Shown here: positions 1 to 13,626 of the stretch, piece after piece
How the letters are laid out: each line of letters starts with the position of its first letter
Position numbering within the stretch: the stretch's first letter is position 1
DNA from: Paragonimus heterotremus
Lineage: Eukaryota > Platyhelminthes > Trematoda > Plagiorchiida > Troglotrematidae
DNA: 64,000 nt
Direction: 5' to 3'
Assembly: GCA_013368495.1 (NCBI GenBank)
Contig: LUCH01000334.1
Span: 164,329-228,328, forward strand
Translations under genes and position numbers: made by a program
The notes under the pieces: model-generated
Seen by the model: only the letters and a program-made list of their open reading frames with translations
Told to the model about the DNA's origin: nothing
The model's database searches: none

Positions 1-3000
1 GAGCTTGTTCGCTACACAGTATTTTTCATGACTACACTGGGAATTTTCGCGCGACTAAAAATAAAGATTGTGCATATGCCACCGACAAAAAAGACATAAG
101 TTTACATGTAAATACATATGCATATACCCATACATATTCATCACACTAATGATTAACGACAGTTCGTTTTACTTTTGGCTATAGAGTTAATTCATATGCG
201 AAACAGTCATTCGTGATTAACTTTTACTAACTGCCGTGTATGTTGTGTAAACTGGTTTACGGCAATTCTTTTGCCAGAACAGACGCAACACTCTAAAGGC
301 AATAGTCATTCGTCAAAAAGTCGTGTTGACTATCCATCAGTTAATAACAGGCCAACAGTTGATCTATCATCATATACACCAACAGCAATTAACAATTCAT
401 CCACACAATTGATAAGAGCCTTGAATCAGTGCTGTTGCGAAACAGAACAGGACATCATCTTATTCTGCAGGATATTGGTTTGTGGTATGCCTTACAAAGC
501 ATAAGTCTACAAGGCTGATTATCTCAGCTCTGCTGCAGTCGTCTCATCAGATTAGTCAAAATTAAGGGACCATTACCTCATAATCCACAAATAAGCGATA
601 ATGGGATTTTCTCTCTCTTGGTTTTAAAGACGAAGTATCCAAACTGAATGATGTATAAAGGAAAAAATAACAAAGATTGTTATCTTCTGGGTAAAACCAA
701 AGAACCGGCCTACTCTGGTCAACTGGTGGACAGGACGCTGTCTGTTTTTCAGCTGAGGCACAACCCTAGCTGATCCAATAGATTGATGGGCAAGCTAAGC
801 TGTATGAGTCATTGCTTCTGAGGTCAGCTACGCGACTATGGGTTGTCATGTACGACAGAGAAGTCAACTGTAAATCAAAAGTGAACTTAGGGCGTGACAG
901 ATGACTTCGGCAGATAGGTATCAAATTTGCATGATAAACAAATTGCCGGCGTCTAAGTATTATATTCTTCGCGGTCATATCTAATTAGAACAGTTTTTAA
1001 AACATTCTCCACTCTGTTAACCCATTGCTTTGTCAGGAGCAATATGGAATAATGTCAAGCACCTACGTTGGTTTCAACTTCGAGTAACAAGTATGGGACA
1101 CAGTAGCTGCCTAAGGTTATAAAATGATGTGGCTGGTCTTTTCTAATTTTCTGAGCCGATTGGTCCAGCTTGGACCCTTCACACTGAAAGTGTCGTTTAT
1201 AGGGAGGCTGAACAGGAGCGGTTTCCAGATTGGAGAATGCTTAGCCAATCAGAGCTCGGCTACAAGCGGAATTATGGTCTATCGATGCGAACCAATCAAC
1301 AAGGATGATCAGCTGCCGCGTCGAATTTGTTTGTAAGACGTGGTGGTTGAAACGTGTCGTTTGAAAGCCTGTCAGATTTGAACAACCGAGTTGCTCAAGG
1401 CAAGGTCGTGTGAACGTAACGACGAACTGGCAAGCCAAAACGCAAAACACTGTTGTTTCGGTATAAAATAGTGTTCTAACAAAACGAAATTGCATAGTGC
1501 CGCACAGGTCACTGTCGTTCCGGTTCTGTCGACTTGGTAACCTAGCGTTCAACACGTTTGACTAAGTGAGGCCTGTGAAAAATAACTACTTCCGGTAAAC
1601 TCTATCACTGTTCACGGTTTAGGCTGTGGGGTAGTAGGTTTGCTAAAGAATATCCATAAAATCAAATAGGATAATCTACATTTATGTTGTGTAAAACCTC
1701 CAGTTATCCGTCATTTAACGTCTTGAAGGTTGTGTCACTCAAGACGGTTGATGTCGAACATTCTTTATTGCCATACAGGTTCCAAGGTATGCGAAAAGCC
1801 ACCAAGCCATGCGCATTATATTGCACAGCTAGCCGTTCTTGTAATTTAGTTTCCATAATAGGTTTCTATCTCGAAACTGCCGTCTTTTAACCTACGATCA
1901 CATCCTTTAAGTAGTTACCGTTGCTATTAACATACGGTTTTCCAGCGAGAGATCATTCCAACGACCTCAATTTGAGCCTGCACTTTGACACACACAATAA
2001 GATTGTTTTTGCTCCTCTATCGTCCAGTCAATTACTTCCGTAACTGTACATGAGTATATGGACATGTCGAACGCCCAAACGCACTGCCATGTGCGCCTAC
2101 GTCTCGCTCCGTGGTGCCAACGCACTAGGCTCAACGGACATATTTCGACCAATTAGGCAACGACGTAAAGCGAATGCAGTATGTGTTTACCATAATCCAC
2201 TTGAGTCTATTGGGATAACCAGTATTTGGTATTACAAATGAGAAACGAGTACGAACTCATCTAAAATGGTCAATGATAGTCAAAATCACGGGGGCCACTT
2301 GCTAAAATACAGTAGTCACAGACCAAAAAGGGTATTTATAAAATAAAAAGGGCCAGCAAAAATTTGGTTATGCATAAATTTTGTTCTTCTTTCTCTTGCT
2401 GAAAACGTCCTGTTTCGAGCAGCCACATGCTTCCAGCAGTTCTTGCACATGGATTTAGCCAAGTTTGAAACATTTATCCTTGTTTTCAATCCGTGTTATC
2501 CTAGTCGTTAGTACTGTACATTAAAAGATGTATGGAGTAAAATACGGTTTTTCACACTGACGACTTCGTGGTCATGATATACAATTAAACGGAGGTGCTC
2601 ATTCCAACAAAAGGGGGTGGTGGTCCGACTTTAAATTAACCACACTGTGAACTGTTACGTTGAGGAGAACTAATGATATACGAGGTCACTTTTGCTTTCG
2701 TTTCAAAGAAAAGGCAGATAATTTTTCTTGGAAAATGAGATATATTCAAAAACAGTCTGTTCAATTTGGGACTATGTCACACTATTTTATTCGAATTTCG
2801 AAGTCACTGATCTACCCAATTTTTAACCTTGCTATATTTCCTTGCGACTCGAACGTACGAAAGCATACATTTGTTCTTCAATACCGACATAGCTATTGCG
2901 TGAGATGAAAAATCTGTTTGTATGTACATTGTTGCGAATTTCATGTTGCTGGCAAATAGCCTCTCAATCATCAGGTTACGGTACTTGTGCAAGCTTGTGT

Positions 3001-6000
3001 TACATTCGGGCTATTTACTGACCATCGAATTGACGCGACATGTTGTAATTCGGACAACAAGTCAGAGACAGCCAATGTGATATTCAGTGGATCCTCTCAA
3101 AGTGATACAGTCTGTGGATTACAGATAAAACGTCAATTTGAACTAGCCAACACTGTGGAAATTAGATATATGCTCGAGAATATACAGGTGAAGATCGGTA
3201 CCAAATGACTGTTCACACCAGTAGAAACTAACACAAATGCACTTTACGTTTTGTTGTTCAACAAATGCTTGATTTCAGAAATTGTTTATTGCACAACGTG
3301 TATCCACATCCACTGGGCAGCAGAACATCGTCATTCGGCTTGGTGACACGTCTGGCAGATGCACGTTTTCAACAGTCGTTCCTAATCCCTCGTCTTTCTG
3401 GCTTTAACACCTGACCTTTAGTTCCCGTGCATACGAATCGTGCTCTACTACACACAACGGTCCTATTAGGTAATAATTCCGGTTTGATTGCACTAGTGCA
3501 CTAAATGGTGTCATGTAGGTACGAGTTCGGCAATACAAGTCTTGTTTTACTAAACGACTTTTTGTTACCACACGTCCACGGTCTATGTTCTCGAATGGGG
3601 TTGCGTTGACAGTCATCACAATTATCACAATCAATAAACTTTAAAAGAGACCAGATGCAGAACATTGTCTAAATGAACGTCAATCAATCTCGACTGAATT
3701 CACGTTCATATAGACCGATTATCATTCAAAAATAATCACAAATTTCACAGTCCCACTGCAGTTTCGATCAGCTCCCCTATAAAAGACACTGTGTTCCATG
3801 CGAGACTGGCAAGTTAAAAGGTGAAATCGCATAGGAGAGTTGGCCAGGGCAACAGTGGTAGTTTTTGCCCCAATCGATCAATAATATTTTCGTTCAAAAA
3901 AACCAAATGGGGTGGACAGAACATGATGAGGGGAGTTCACGTTTTTGATTAAAAGTAAAGATTACAAATAAGAGACTACGTTTTTTAGTGTTGGGGTCGA
4001 CACAATTAAAGTTTCTGTAAACTGCATTTCAATTTTACCTAACGAGTGTTTGTTTCGTGATAGAGGACGTGACCTTCTACAAGTGATTTCCAATCTCAAT
4101 TGAATGATGTCACTTCATGCAAACACACGTTAAAGTGCGCATAATTCACGAATTAGATCACATTGATAATCGTCCAATATATACAGAGCAATCGGGAGTG
4201 GTATTTCTAAACATATAGAAGTGGAAAATGCGCATCTGTCGATGATTGCACTAAGTTCAAGTGTATATCCATACACGGATTTATCAAGAATGTTACCGTA
4301 AGAATTACAGTTGTCAGCTAACGCAAAACTACAAAAGTATACATGTTCAAAAAACAAACGAATGATTAATTGTCATCTTTCTGCTTCAAAAACACCTTTC
4401 GCTTCTCTATCCGAAAACATGTTAGAGTTACTATATTTAATTTTCAGAAGGTAACTGGGTTTACAGTTTTATGGTGAGCAATATATAAACGATTTTACCC
4501 ACGGTTAAATTTGCTCAAATACTGGCGAATTCTACGGGAGAATGCTAAAGATTTTGTTCGAATCAGAAAACAAATATTTTGAGCAAGTAGTTTGTGTACT
4601 GATTTCATTTAAAAGTGGACGTCGTCAACAGTATAGAATGTTAACTGAAGTGGCAACGCTAAGCACAACCATGGGAACAAAATAATTGAGGATTTCATTT
4701 CGGAGTTAGTGTTAACCAACTCTGGTTGCCCTAAAAGTATTTTGTATTTCCAGTTAGATCTAGATAATGACATTTGTTTTTACACCTTTGGTCTTCCTTT
4801 ACTTTTATTTTCTGGTTATTATTTACTCAGTCTACACAAACTCAGTCTTATTAGTCCTGAAGTAGTCGACTGGCTCCCATTGTAGTCATCCACCAAATTC
4901 TAGTATGATTATTATCGTTATGTTACTCAAACTTATTGAACTAATTGTTTGATTTTTGAAAAATATGGGCATAAAAACAATTGCTGATTCATCTCTTTGG
5001 ATGTGCAGTGTATTATTTTGACCTCACTTGGATTGACTTGTACAAGGATGGCAGTTGTGGAGTGATCTACAAGGTTTTCGGTGTTTGAGTGCGTACCGTG
5101 AAAACGAAAAGCTTAATTAGATTCGAGCCCGTGACCAACTCAACAGCTGTTTTTCAGTTAGATGAACCGGGCACACGCATCTGTAAGTGGGCTGCTGAAG
5201 TAACACGTGGTTGAAGCAAGCGAGAATTCAAGCATTGTTTGATATGCCATCCCAACGAAGTTTTCAACTTCTTTATAGTTCTACCTTCATGGGCAATAAG
5301 GCAGATGCAGCTAAATCGGTGAATACAGTGAACTTTTCATTTTCTTCACCGTTCACCTGCGCCGATTATGATTACCAGTTTGGTCAAAGTTTTGTACCAA
5401 TACAATGGTTCCGTTTATGAACTATCAACTCAAACTAGTGAAGATTCATGAGGTGTTAACATGCCGCCGCTTTATTCATTGAACTTCAGATGAAAGTAAA
5501 AGTATGTGGCTAATCGGAGTTAAGATGGTGAACATCTGTGTTGTGTTTGAACCGCGTACTACGATTTAATCGCTTGGCTGTACAAAGTCTACTGTTTCTC
5601 TCCAACCATTCAACACAACATGGAAGATGAACTTAACCATTTGTAGAATCAACTCAAAGTGGACGTTATATGAATAAAGTGACATGGGGGGGTCAAATTA
5701 CGATCCACTGTTGCCGTACTAGATTCATACTGAAAAACTGATACTGTCTTTCAAGGTTTCAGTAAACCTATAGATCACTTGAATAAGTCCGAGTGAGCAA
5801 TGTGTGCAAAGAACCAACCCATTGCGCAGTCGCATTTGAAATCGAACGATTATTGAAACTGCCTATAGTAATAAGAAATATCACGTATGTTAGCAGTCTT
5901 AAACAAGTGACCATCAAGATCGGAGCATTTGAAAAACATTTAAAATTACTAACTCACCTGTCGCAAGTGTGTTTTGGAATTAGTTCACGCTAGACTACGT

Positions 6001-8150
6001 TTGGAAGATATGGCAAAGCAATTTAGTCAAGTCGAGTACAATGACTGTTCTGACTATACGAGAACCAAACAGTTCAATGTGTTTACAAGACAACTAGTGT
6101 AGCACTCTACATCATGAGTGGGTGAGCACACGCACTGGAGTAGTTAGCTCAAATACACTCCAAAAGAGAAACAGTGTCCTACTGCTCATTATTAACACCG
6201 TGATACTTATATCTCAACCATCGATTCCAGATTGAGACAGCCTTCAGCCAATGACCAGATACGAATCAATACTGAACGGGTCCCAAAAGAGAGCCTGAGA
6301 AATTAAATCATTCGGAATATTCACACAAAAAGGTTCCTTTTGTTTTGTATTACCATCAGGCGAAGGAAATTCAGTGACATCACTGACCAGCAGGAGCTCA
6401 CACACACCTTGACCTCATGGAAGAATTCTATCCTCGTTCAACAGTTGACACATCTGAGGCTAGTAAACTGTAATAGAATGAACAAAACCGTACAGATGAA
6501 TAATACGACTAGTTTTGAAACAGTGCTTTATAAATGAAGTCATCAGCTTGAAGAGTCTCAATCACACTATTTGTTTAGGTAAATTTATGGAGTGCTTTTG
6601 ATCAGAATCGACAGCAGTTTTACGGTAATTTTTGTACACTATCCAGTATTTAGCCTTACACCCAGTTTTCTCTGTCTGAACACAAATAACCCGAGATGTA
6701 GTCAGCGATTGGAAATGGGTGAAGTTACGGTTGACTTTCATCCATTTAGACCAATCGCTCTTTCTGCTGTTCAGTCGTACTGTGACTTAGTGAGAAATTA
6801 TACTAAAAGACAGAGTAACTGATAGCAATGAACCGTCCAATTTCGAAGATTTCGTAACTATTAAACGTACTAATGAAAAAATAATGTTTTGGATTTACCA
6901 ATTTAGAAGAGACCTTGTTAGGGAAAATCCGAGCTTCGATTGGACTGGAACCAGCGCAGAAACTGTGTGTTCACGTTCGGTAAATGTTCTACCAGCTAAG
7001 TTATTAAGCAGAGTTGAGAGTTGAGAAATTTCTTATTCAAAGTAGCTAATTACTGTTGAATAGGGAACCGGATGCAGTGACTGGAAAAAAGAAAGGGAAT
7101 ATCATCTGAATTGTCGTTTCTTATAAGTGGCAGTGTGTGGATGGAAACCGAACATTTTACACTCTTTTAAGAGATTTAACCATAGTGACGAAATTAATAG
7201 AGACCCACAGACGCGTTCCGCGTTCAGCGAACTGGTTGTCTAACAGCAGTACTGGACAGTCACTCCACGGATAATTGTAGCAAAAATGGATGACTCGTTC
7301 GTACATAGCAAGGAATTGAAAATTCATGATTACAAATAAAATCCTAGACGAAACAACTCAATCTTTGATCAGTACAGCTGTTCACTGGATGTTCACGAAC
7401 TATATAAACTCCTAAGATGACTGACAGATTATTTAGATAATCTTCGTTTAAAACACACCAGTAGCCAGATATGAGTGAGAGCGCACATTAAATCATAAAG
7501 TATGCGAACATAGGGTATGCCATACTTCTATGTCATAATTCACTGCAGCAGACGGCGCTAATAGTGGTCTTTATAAACAGTAGCTTCGTAGACAACATCA
7601 ATGAAATCATCAAACAGACTGATCACACTAGGCTGATCAACCTGATCAGTCGATTATTTTCTCACTTCATCTGTAAAATATTGCATGGAAATGATTTCGG
7701 TGACCGAACTGTTTACATTACTGACTCGACCAATTACGGCTGATTTGGACTAATAGTGCATTTGACTTGTTGCGATTTGATTACCTTTCACCATGTATGC
7801 TAGAATCGATTCTGCGCAAATTATGCCCGATCATAGATTCACTTGCAACCAGTCAATGAATAACGCGTGCAAATTTACGTAATAATAAATTTGTTCTACA
7901 TTTCTCTAGATAAAGGAATCACTCAGCTGATCCGTAAAAAGAACCTTCTGATCGTAGCTGTTCTCATGCGGACCCAATTCATAATGTCTCCTAAGTATGC
8001 CTTTAAAGGGTAACGGGTTTCTTCGAGACTGGCAAATTTCCACTCCTATATTCTTTCATCCGACGATCCGCTTGAGACTGTGCACCGTTCCACATACGCA
8101 GGCAACACCATCTTGTTACATTATCGTATCGCTGACGAGATATAAAAAAT
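1..8150. other. Unassigned AT-rich sequence
   Basis: About 8 kb with no recognisable domain, RNA gene or repeat family. Open frames are short (up to about 100 codons), occur on both strands and overlap one another, as expected by chance. A slightly GC-richer patch at about 1,080-1,560 carries CCAAT and TATA-like words (see separate entry). A B-box-like word on the minus strand near 5,120-5,130 (GGGCTCGAATC) may be an old pol III-type repeat, but no A box or second copy was found. It could be intron or intergenic sequence. Confidence 0.6.
1245..1470 (+). promoter_or_regulatory. Possible promoter-like patch (CCAAT, TATA words)
   Basis: Two CCAAT words (1,245-1,249 and 1,292-1,296) precede TATAAAATA at 1,462-1,470 in a locally GC-richer stretch. 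The TATA-to-CCAAT distances (about 170 and 215 bp) are longer than usual, and no recognisable first exon follows. Such words are common by chance in 64 kb, so this is weak. Confidence 0.12.
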
Positions 8151-8154
8151 AATA

Positions 8155-8660
8155 GCAAACACGTGTTGCCTTTGGCAATCTGTGTCATCAGCGTCGCCAA
8201 ATTTACGTCCTACTATTGTTGCAAGAGAGGGCAGATAATGCTTTTGTGCGTCCTGATCTGCTACATGGTTCGGAACCATGGCCTATCTGTAACGAAGATA
8301 CCAACAGATTTATGGTAGTTGACCATCGTTGTCCCGACCGCTTAGGCTGTATCAAATTGGATGATCAAGTGGGCGATGTGGCTGTTCGCCAGTATATATT
8401 TTGAAACGCTCTGGCTAGGCAATCAAAATGGCCAACTAATCAGTCTGCACAATCGACGATGGATGGATCACCTACTCGGTATGCGTCGGGAATTATTTCC
8501 TGAGACTGCTAGCAGTTGGGTAAAACCGTGAAGTGGTCATTCACCGGCGTAGCTACGAAATGTGAAGACCCTGACCGTTCCGTTGGGTAAATTAGGTAGA
8601 TGTCGCGTGCTTGATGAAGGCCCCCGTGATTGTTTGGCTCGTCGGTTAGAAGCTCTATTC
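8155..8660 (+). pseudogene. Non-LTR retrotransposon 3' remnant (C-terminal of endonuclease/RT ORF2)
   Basis: Degenerate C-terminal coding end of a non-LTR (LINE-type) retrotransposon whose ORF2 normally carries an endonuclease and a reverse transcriptase. In one plus-strand frame from about 8,157 to 8,404 the translation runs TRVAFGNLC, then RPDLLHGSEPWP, EDTNRF and VDHRC, followed by R/DDQVGDVAVR-like residues. This is the post-RT block (family pattern RxVLLHGSETWPL...EDxRRL...DHRC) common in flatworm endonuclease/RT elements. After a frame change, 8,440-8,660 still reads LLGMRRELFPETASSW, then NVKTLTV and GRCRVLDEGPRDCLARRLEAL, with stops between. The RT catalytic core and endonuclease are absent, so this is a 5'-truncated dead copy, the usual fate of LINE insertions. 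No poly(A) tail or target-site duplication was found; the T-rich tract after 8,700 is not convincing. Clade (RTE, CR1 or other) cannot be fixed from this fragment. Confidence 0.72.
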
Positions 8661-9477
8661 GAGATGACGGTGTATCTCACTTAGTGACGTCTCTGTATCC
8701 ACATCGGTTATGGCTCATCTGTTTGGCCTTGTGTTTATCTGTCTTTATCTCCTTTGACAATTTATCCTTTATGGATCGTTCCATGTCACTGATGAGAACA
8801 TCGGCGGCTCGACCCAGTGATAGGACTCAGCTGTTATGAATGGTTGGCTCTATCTATACAGGTAAATCATTGGTTTGAGTCGTAAATAGCTATTATTCAA
8901 AGTGAAAGATTACAATCCAAACGAATTTTAAAGATACACTCACCTAAAACTTGCCTATTAGGTTAGACGTGTTGACCATCATAATTTGCTCTAAACTTAT
9001 CTACTGTTGTATCAATCCCAACAAGTTGTGGAATGCGTAGCTCTGTATAATCATTCGGGCAGTAGTTGATTGACGGGACACGCGAAAATTGTTCTACAGC
9101 ATGTGAACACATCGCAGTTGACTCTTATGTGTCAAACAGGTGGGCAGCTTTGAAATTACCTCGTTTCCAATATTCACGCTGCTAACTTTCCGTCAAGTGT
9201 TGCAAAGCCAACTGGTGGACAGTTAACCCTCAAGCAGTGGGCATATCCCCCATTTAAACACGGGTTAATCTGTCAGTCATTTTGTTATCTTGGTTGTTCG
9301 GAAAATCCTGATCGAATGTAGGTGGACATATTAGGTTGGAGTCAAAAGTGCTTCCCCAACAGTATTCCCTGTTTAATGCAGCCAGCCGTTACTGACGTCA
9401 CCTCTAAGCCAATCAACCTGAACGACAGACAACCTCACTTGAAAATCATTCAGGTTATGTATAAGTTGAAAAAAAAT
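8661..9477. other. Unassigned sequence
   Basis: Nothing recognised between the non-LTR remnant and the first SINE copy. The first 150 bp may be decayed 3' untranslated sequence of the non-LTR element. Confidence 0.5.
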
Positions 9478-9705
9478 TGGTTGTTGCAGGGTGAACAACA
9501 CTCACATCTGACCACAGCATTCGTATCCAGCCGGACTTTCCAGTCAACCTACTTTTCGAAAAGTGGTACCACACTCGAGGTTCGCTTTTGTTAGAGCTTG
9601 TCAGTAGTGTACATAATTGTCACTATGCTGATTTACTTTTTGGTCCACATTCACATGAAGATCGTGTGAAAATCATTGAGCCGTTAACCTCACATTAAAC
9701 ATGAC
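9478..9705 (-). mobile_element. SINE copy 1 (degenerate, minus strand)
   Basis: Diverged member of the tRNA-derived SINE described at 27,885-28,205. The body is recognisable on the plus strand by CGAGGTTCGCTTTTGTTAGA at 9,576-9,595 followed by GTCAGTAGTGTACAT, and the head end by TTAACCTCACATTA near 9,680-9,693. The A and B boxes have decayed. A 14-nt palindrome, ACTTTTCGAAAAGT, sits at about 9,552-9,565, where copy 4 also has a small inverted repeat. Orientation follows the A-to-B box direction of better copies. No flanking target-site duplication was identified. Confidence 0.7.
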
Positions 9706-12308
9706 CTTTTGATCTTACGATATGCGATTGATAGTCCCCCTGCTGAGGAGGAACAGACGGTTCGTACTAGCTGCCAAGTGTGGACTCAGGGAAACGGGGC
9801 GTTATCTGTGTGATTGGCTTGCTGAGTATGAGCTACTCAGTTGGATACGAAAGCTTGAAAAACAAAACTTGTATCATGTAATGGCACGTATTTACAACGC
9901 TACTTAACCAGCGCGATTGTATCTTAGGGTCTTAGCTGTGAGTCCAACTCAGTTTGTGGCAAGGTGAACCTCCCTTCACGATAAATATTGATTGTAGCTG
10001 CACGATCGTCTGGTTTATGAGACAAGTATTATTCAAAAACGGGCTCATCTAAGTTGCTCCACTGATGTCCCAGCTACTCAGATCAGTCGAATAAGCTTGC
10101 TACGGTGAGCTTTCAGTGACCAGTTTAGAAAATGGAAAATTACGGTCTACGAGCAGCAGATGCTTCGGTTGAGGTTAACGTTAGCATTTCCCAGGTTTAT
10201 GGGTATCTGTGCTTGAGGCAGCTATTTATCAATCACAGGATACTAGCACGGTCTGTGCAACAAAAAGACCCAAGCCCGATATTTATTCGCATCGAACTCT
10301 CTTGGATGATCCCATCTGAGTCACAAAACCTTTCAAGTATATCCGCAGTTCTATTTACATCATGTACACCGTGAAACCTGAGTCGCTGACGCTTGCACTA
10401 TATTGCTCCAATCTATTCTGAAAGTTTTTAGCGACTGTAACATTCAGGACACTAGCCACCAAATGAAATGATTTCAGAAATGACAACATATTTTACTTGT
10501 CGTAACGTTATTCCTTATAACCAGTATTTTAGTACTGAATCGTCAAAAGTTTAACGATTGTTTCTTCCAAAGTAACATTGAAACCTCTGACGTCGATTCC
10601 ACCTGTCGAAGAATGCCTGTGGTCTAATTAAGAAGACTGGTAATTCATAGCGAAAAGCAGCTACGTAGAAAAGCCTGTACACACGGACTGTATGGTTTAT
10701 CGATCGAATGCACCATTGGTGTTCTATTTTTGTTTGCAGCATAGCGCTGAAAACCAATTGTGGCTAGATCCCGAGAAAGTAAATGAATAACTGATCGAAC
10801 CTCGTTCATTTTGTGAAGGAACGGAAGAGTTCGTTTCTCTTTCTGAATTAAGATGTATTAAATTTGGTATTGTGTTAATTAGTAAAACAGGATTATTTGA
10901 GGGGTGTTACTCACGCACCTATAATATGAAAGTGTGGTGCTTTCCAGCTGTTTCGTTGAATTCTTATACTGTTCTTCGTTACAATGAATGAAATATGGGA
11001 TAGTCGACGGAACTGAGTTTGTTAAGATGGTTTGTTCATGAAAGGACTAGAAGAAGCAGACAAACGAGCAATTTAGTTGATTTAGGCAGACGAAGTTCGT
11101 AGTACGCCTTTCAGGCAGGTAAGTAACTCGGATTATAAGGTGCCTTATCGTAAAACATTTTCTGACAGGTTGCCGCCAAAAAAATTTCTCTTCCCTGTTG
11201 TTACGAGAATGTAAACCGTTACCTATTGAAAACGATATTCTGTTCTCGCCAAGAGAATTTTTGCTGTCAATCAATGTTACACAGTTAAGACTGCTACTTA
11301 TAACTGAAAATCAGTAGCATGTCGATTTATAGCTCAATGAGCGCCAGTATCAGGTCCTTATCTAGCAAAAACGATTTTACAAGTACTTCATTGAATAGTT
11401 CACGACTACTTAGCTAACAAACAAATAAAAAAAGTAAGATTATTTATCTGTAATACTTGTCACCACATGCTCTGTTAACTATTTTATTCTTAAGTGCATT
11501 TGAGTTCAACGTTAGCATATTATGAGAAAAAGTCCCTCTCTAATAGATATGAATAACGTAAAGATTATACAGTGTTCGCGTTGACCTCAGTCATCCCGTT
11601 CATTTTCTCTGCTCGTAGATAGTAAATATTCTAAAAAGTGAAATAAACCAGCGTTCGACTGACAAATGTTCGTGTGGCTATCTAGGGTCGATGGACGTTA
11701 AGGCAGGAGTGATGCACGCAGTTTTTTTAACAAGTGGTTAGCAAAGTTTTATGCGAAGGCACGTCATGATCACGTGCGGCTTTGAGCTTGCTTCCGCACT
11801 GTGTCAAATGTGAGGTAATTGATGTGTGACCGAGGCAGTCGAGAGTCGGTTGAACGACGCACAGTCTTTTTCAGGTTGACTCATCGATTGTTAGAGACAC
11901 TTGCGACAGACTTTCCTCGGTCTGTTGTCTTATCCAGCTACTTAGTTGTGAAATTTATCACCATACATGCAAGTTAACAACCACAGTTACCAGTCGGGAG
12001 GACATGAAGGTCTCATGACTGATGACAAGGATATGTTTTTCGTATGCCAAGTGAGATGTAGACAGACAACCATGGAGTTTCGAGTTGATCCCAATTTAAA
12101 ACTACGCTATAACTTTAACCTCCCATTAGCAAATTATAATGTATTCTGATACTGTTTTTTCTTTCTTTCACCCTAACCTGGATCTACTTTGATTTTGCAG
12201 TGGAAAGTGCTGCTTAATCTTGTTTTTGGGAGGTAATTACTTCAGGGTAGCACATTTCACAGTAATCAAGCTACACATTCTAGAATTGTCATTCACAAGT
12301 TCCATAGA
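9706..12308. other. Unassigned sequence
   Basis: No domain, RNA gene or repeat copy recognised. Open frames here are short and show no motif. Confidence 0.5.
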
Positions 12309-12309
12309 A

Positions 12310-12441
12310 CAATGAAGCAAGGAGCGTTGATGGTGCTTCATTCAGAGAATGAGGGAACTGAGGTAACGTTTCTATACACCAGACTCCGGTTCAAAGTATT
12401 CGCTTCAGTCGAAGAGGTGTTTTTGATGTTGTTACATCGCG
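12310..12441 (+). CDS. Possible single exon, function unknown
   Basis: A frame open from the ATG at 12,312 ends against the donor-like sequence CATCGC|GTAAGT near 12,441, and TCCATAG just upstream could be an acceptor. The predicted peptide (about 43 residues) has no recognised domain. Codon choice looks coding-like by eye, but short open frames next to GTAAGT words are expected several times per 64 kb by chance. No partner exons were linked. It could equally be random sequence. Confidence 0.15.
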
Positions 12442-13626
12442 TAAGTTTCGTAAACGAATTTGTTGATTTTCACACTAAAGAACTGCACAGATGGACCCAG
12501 CTAAATCCGGTGAACGGTTGTATTTAAAGTGACCTTGACGGTTAAGGGTAATTGATTTCCTGGCCTAGATACTCCTTGTATAGATTTATTTAACTGGTTA
12601 GTTCGGGTTTCCTGTCTCATCTCCGCCATGAAAACATTAACTAGCGATAGCTTCTTCAGATTTTCAATCATATCACTGTCGACCTATTCCAAATCCTCAT
12701 AATGGCACGTACGATGAGCCTGTTAGCTGGAATCTATGGTGACCGCAATGAACACCACTCAACTGGCGAAAGTAATGACATTTGATTAGACGTTCAATCT
12801 TTCCCGTGGAACAGAAGAATTAAATTCATGTTCCGCTCTTGTTAGGGTTCTTCGTTAACACATATCCTAGTGAGTAGTATTCACGAATGATGTTGGCTAA
12901 CGTTTCGGATAATATAATTTGTTGATACCATACGCAAGGTCGGTTACTCTTTGATCAACAAGGTTGTCCCGTGAAACGGTAGCGTGGACTTCAAATATCG
13001 GTGTTGGCGAAGATTTGTACTGTCGACTAGCTTCAGAAATCATGAAACTCGAAGACTGTGCTTCCTTTTAAAAGGGACTATTTGAGAAGTCTGTGTGAAT
13101 AAAACATTTGCGGTTGAATGTGAAGGATGTTCAGTTTAGATTAACCACAGCCATGGTTGTTTATCAATAAACGAACAACTCGAACGATTTTGAAACGACT
13201 ATATGTTACAATAAATTTTCTCCAGACATCGCTAGTGTTCAGTGGTGTTATCCAGACCTTGCTCCCAGGCAGCCTACACTCTTCCAGTCTGTTTTGTCGT
13301 CCAACTTATTTTTGGACAACCGTCTGTCTACAATCATTTCTGTAAACAATAGTAAATTGGGGATTATTTATCCAATAGATCCAGACGTCTGGAAGCGTGC
13401 TCTCAAGTTCCAGTCAACACTTAACATAGACAGAAGGATTTTAGAAAGAACTAGATCACTCCCTGACTAACTGAAGTGTCTCAGAAAATTACAAGAAACT
13501 AAGATTCTTTGATTGAATACAGACTTCGGATGGACATGATTCATTCCAATGGATGACCTTAGCCGGCAGTTTATTTGATAGGATGGGGTGAGCTGACACG
13601 CAATTCACTGTCAATGTTGAATTCAC
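12442..13626. other. Unassigned sequence
   Basis: Nothing recognised; scattered short frames only. Confidence 0.5.

Noticed and set aside
1640..1652. let-7-like GGTAGTAGGTT
   Set aside because: The seed is incomplete (TGAGG missing) and no precursor hairpin is seen.
5100..5140. Possible tRNA from a B-box-like GGGCTCGAATC (minus strand)
   Set aside because: No acceptor stem, anticodon arm or A box could be drawn around it.
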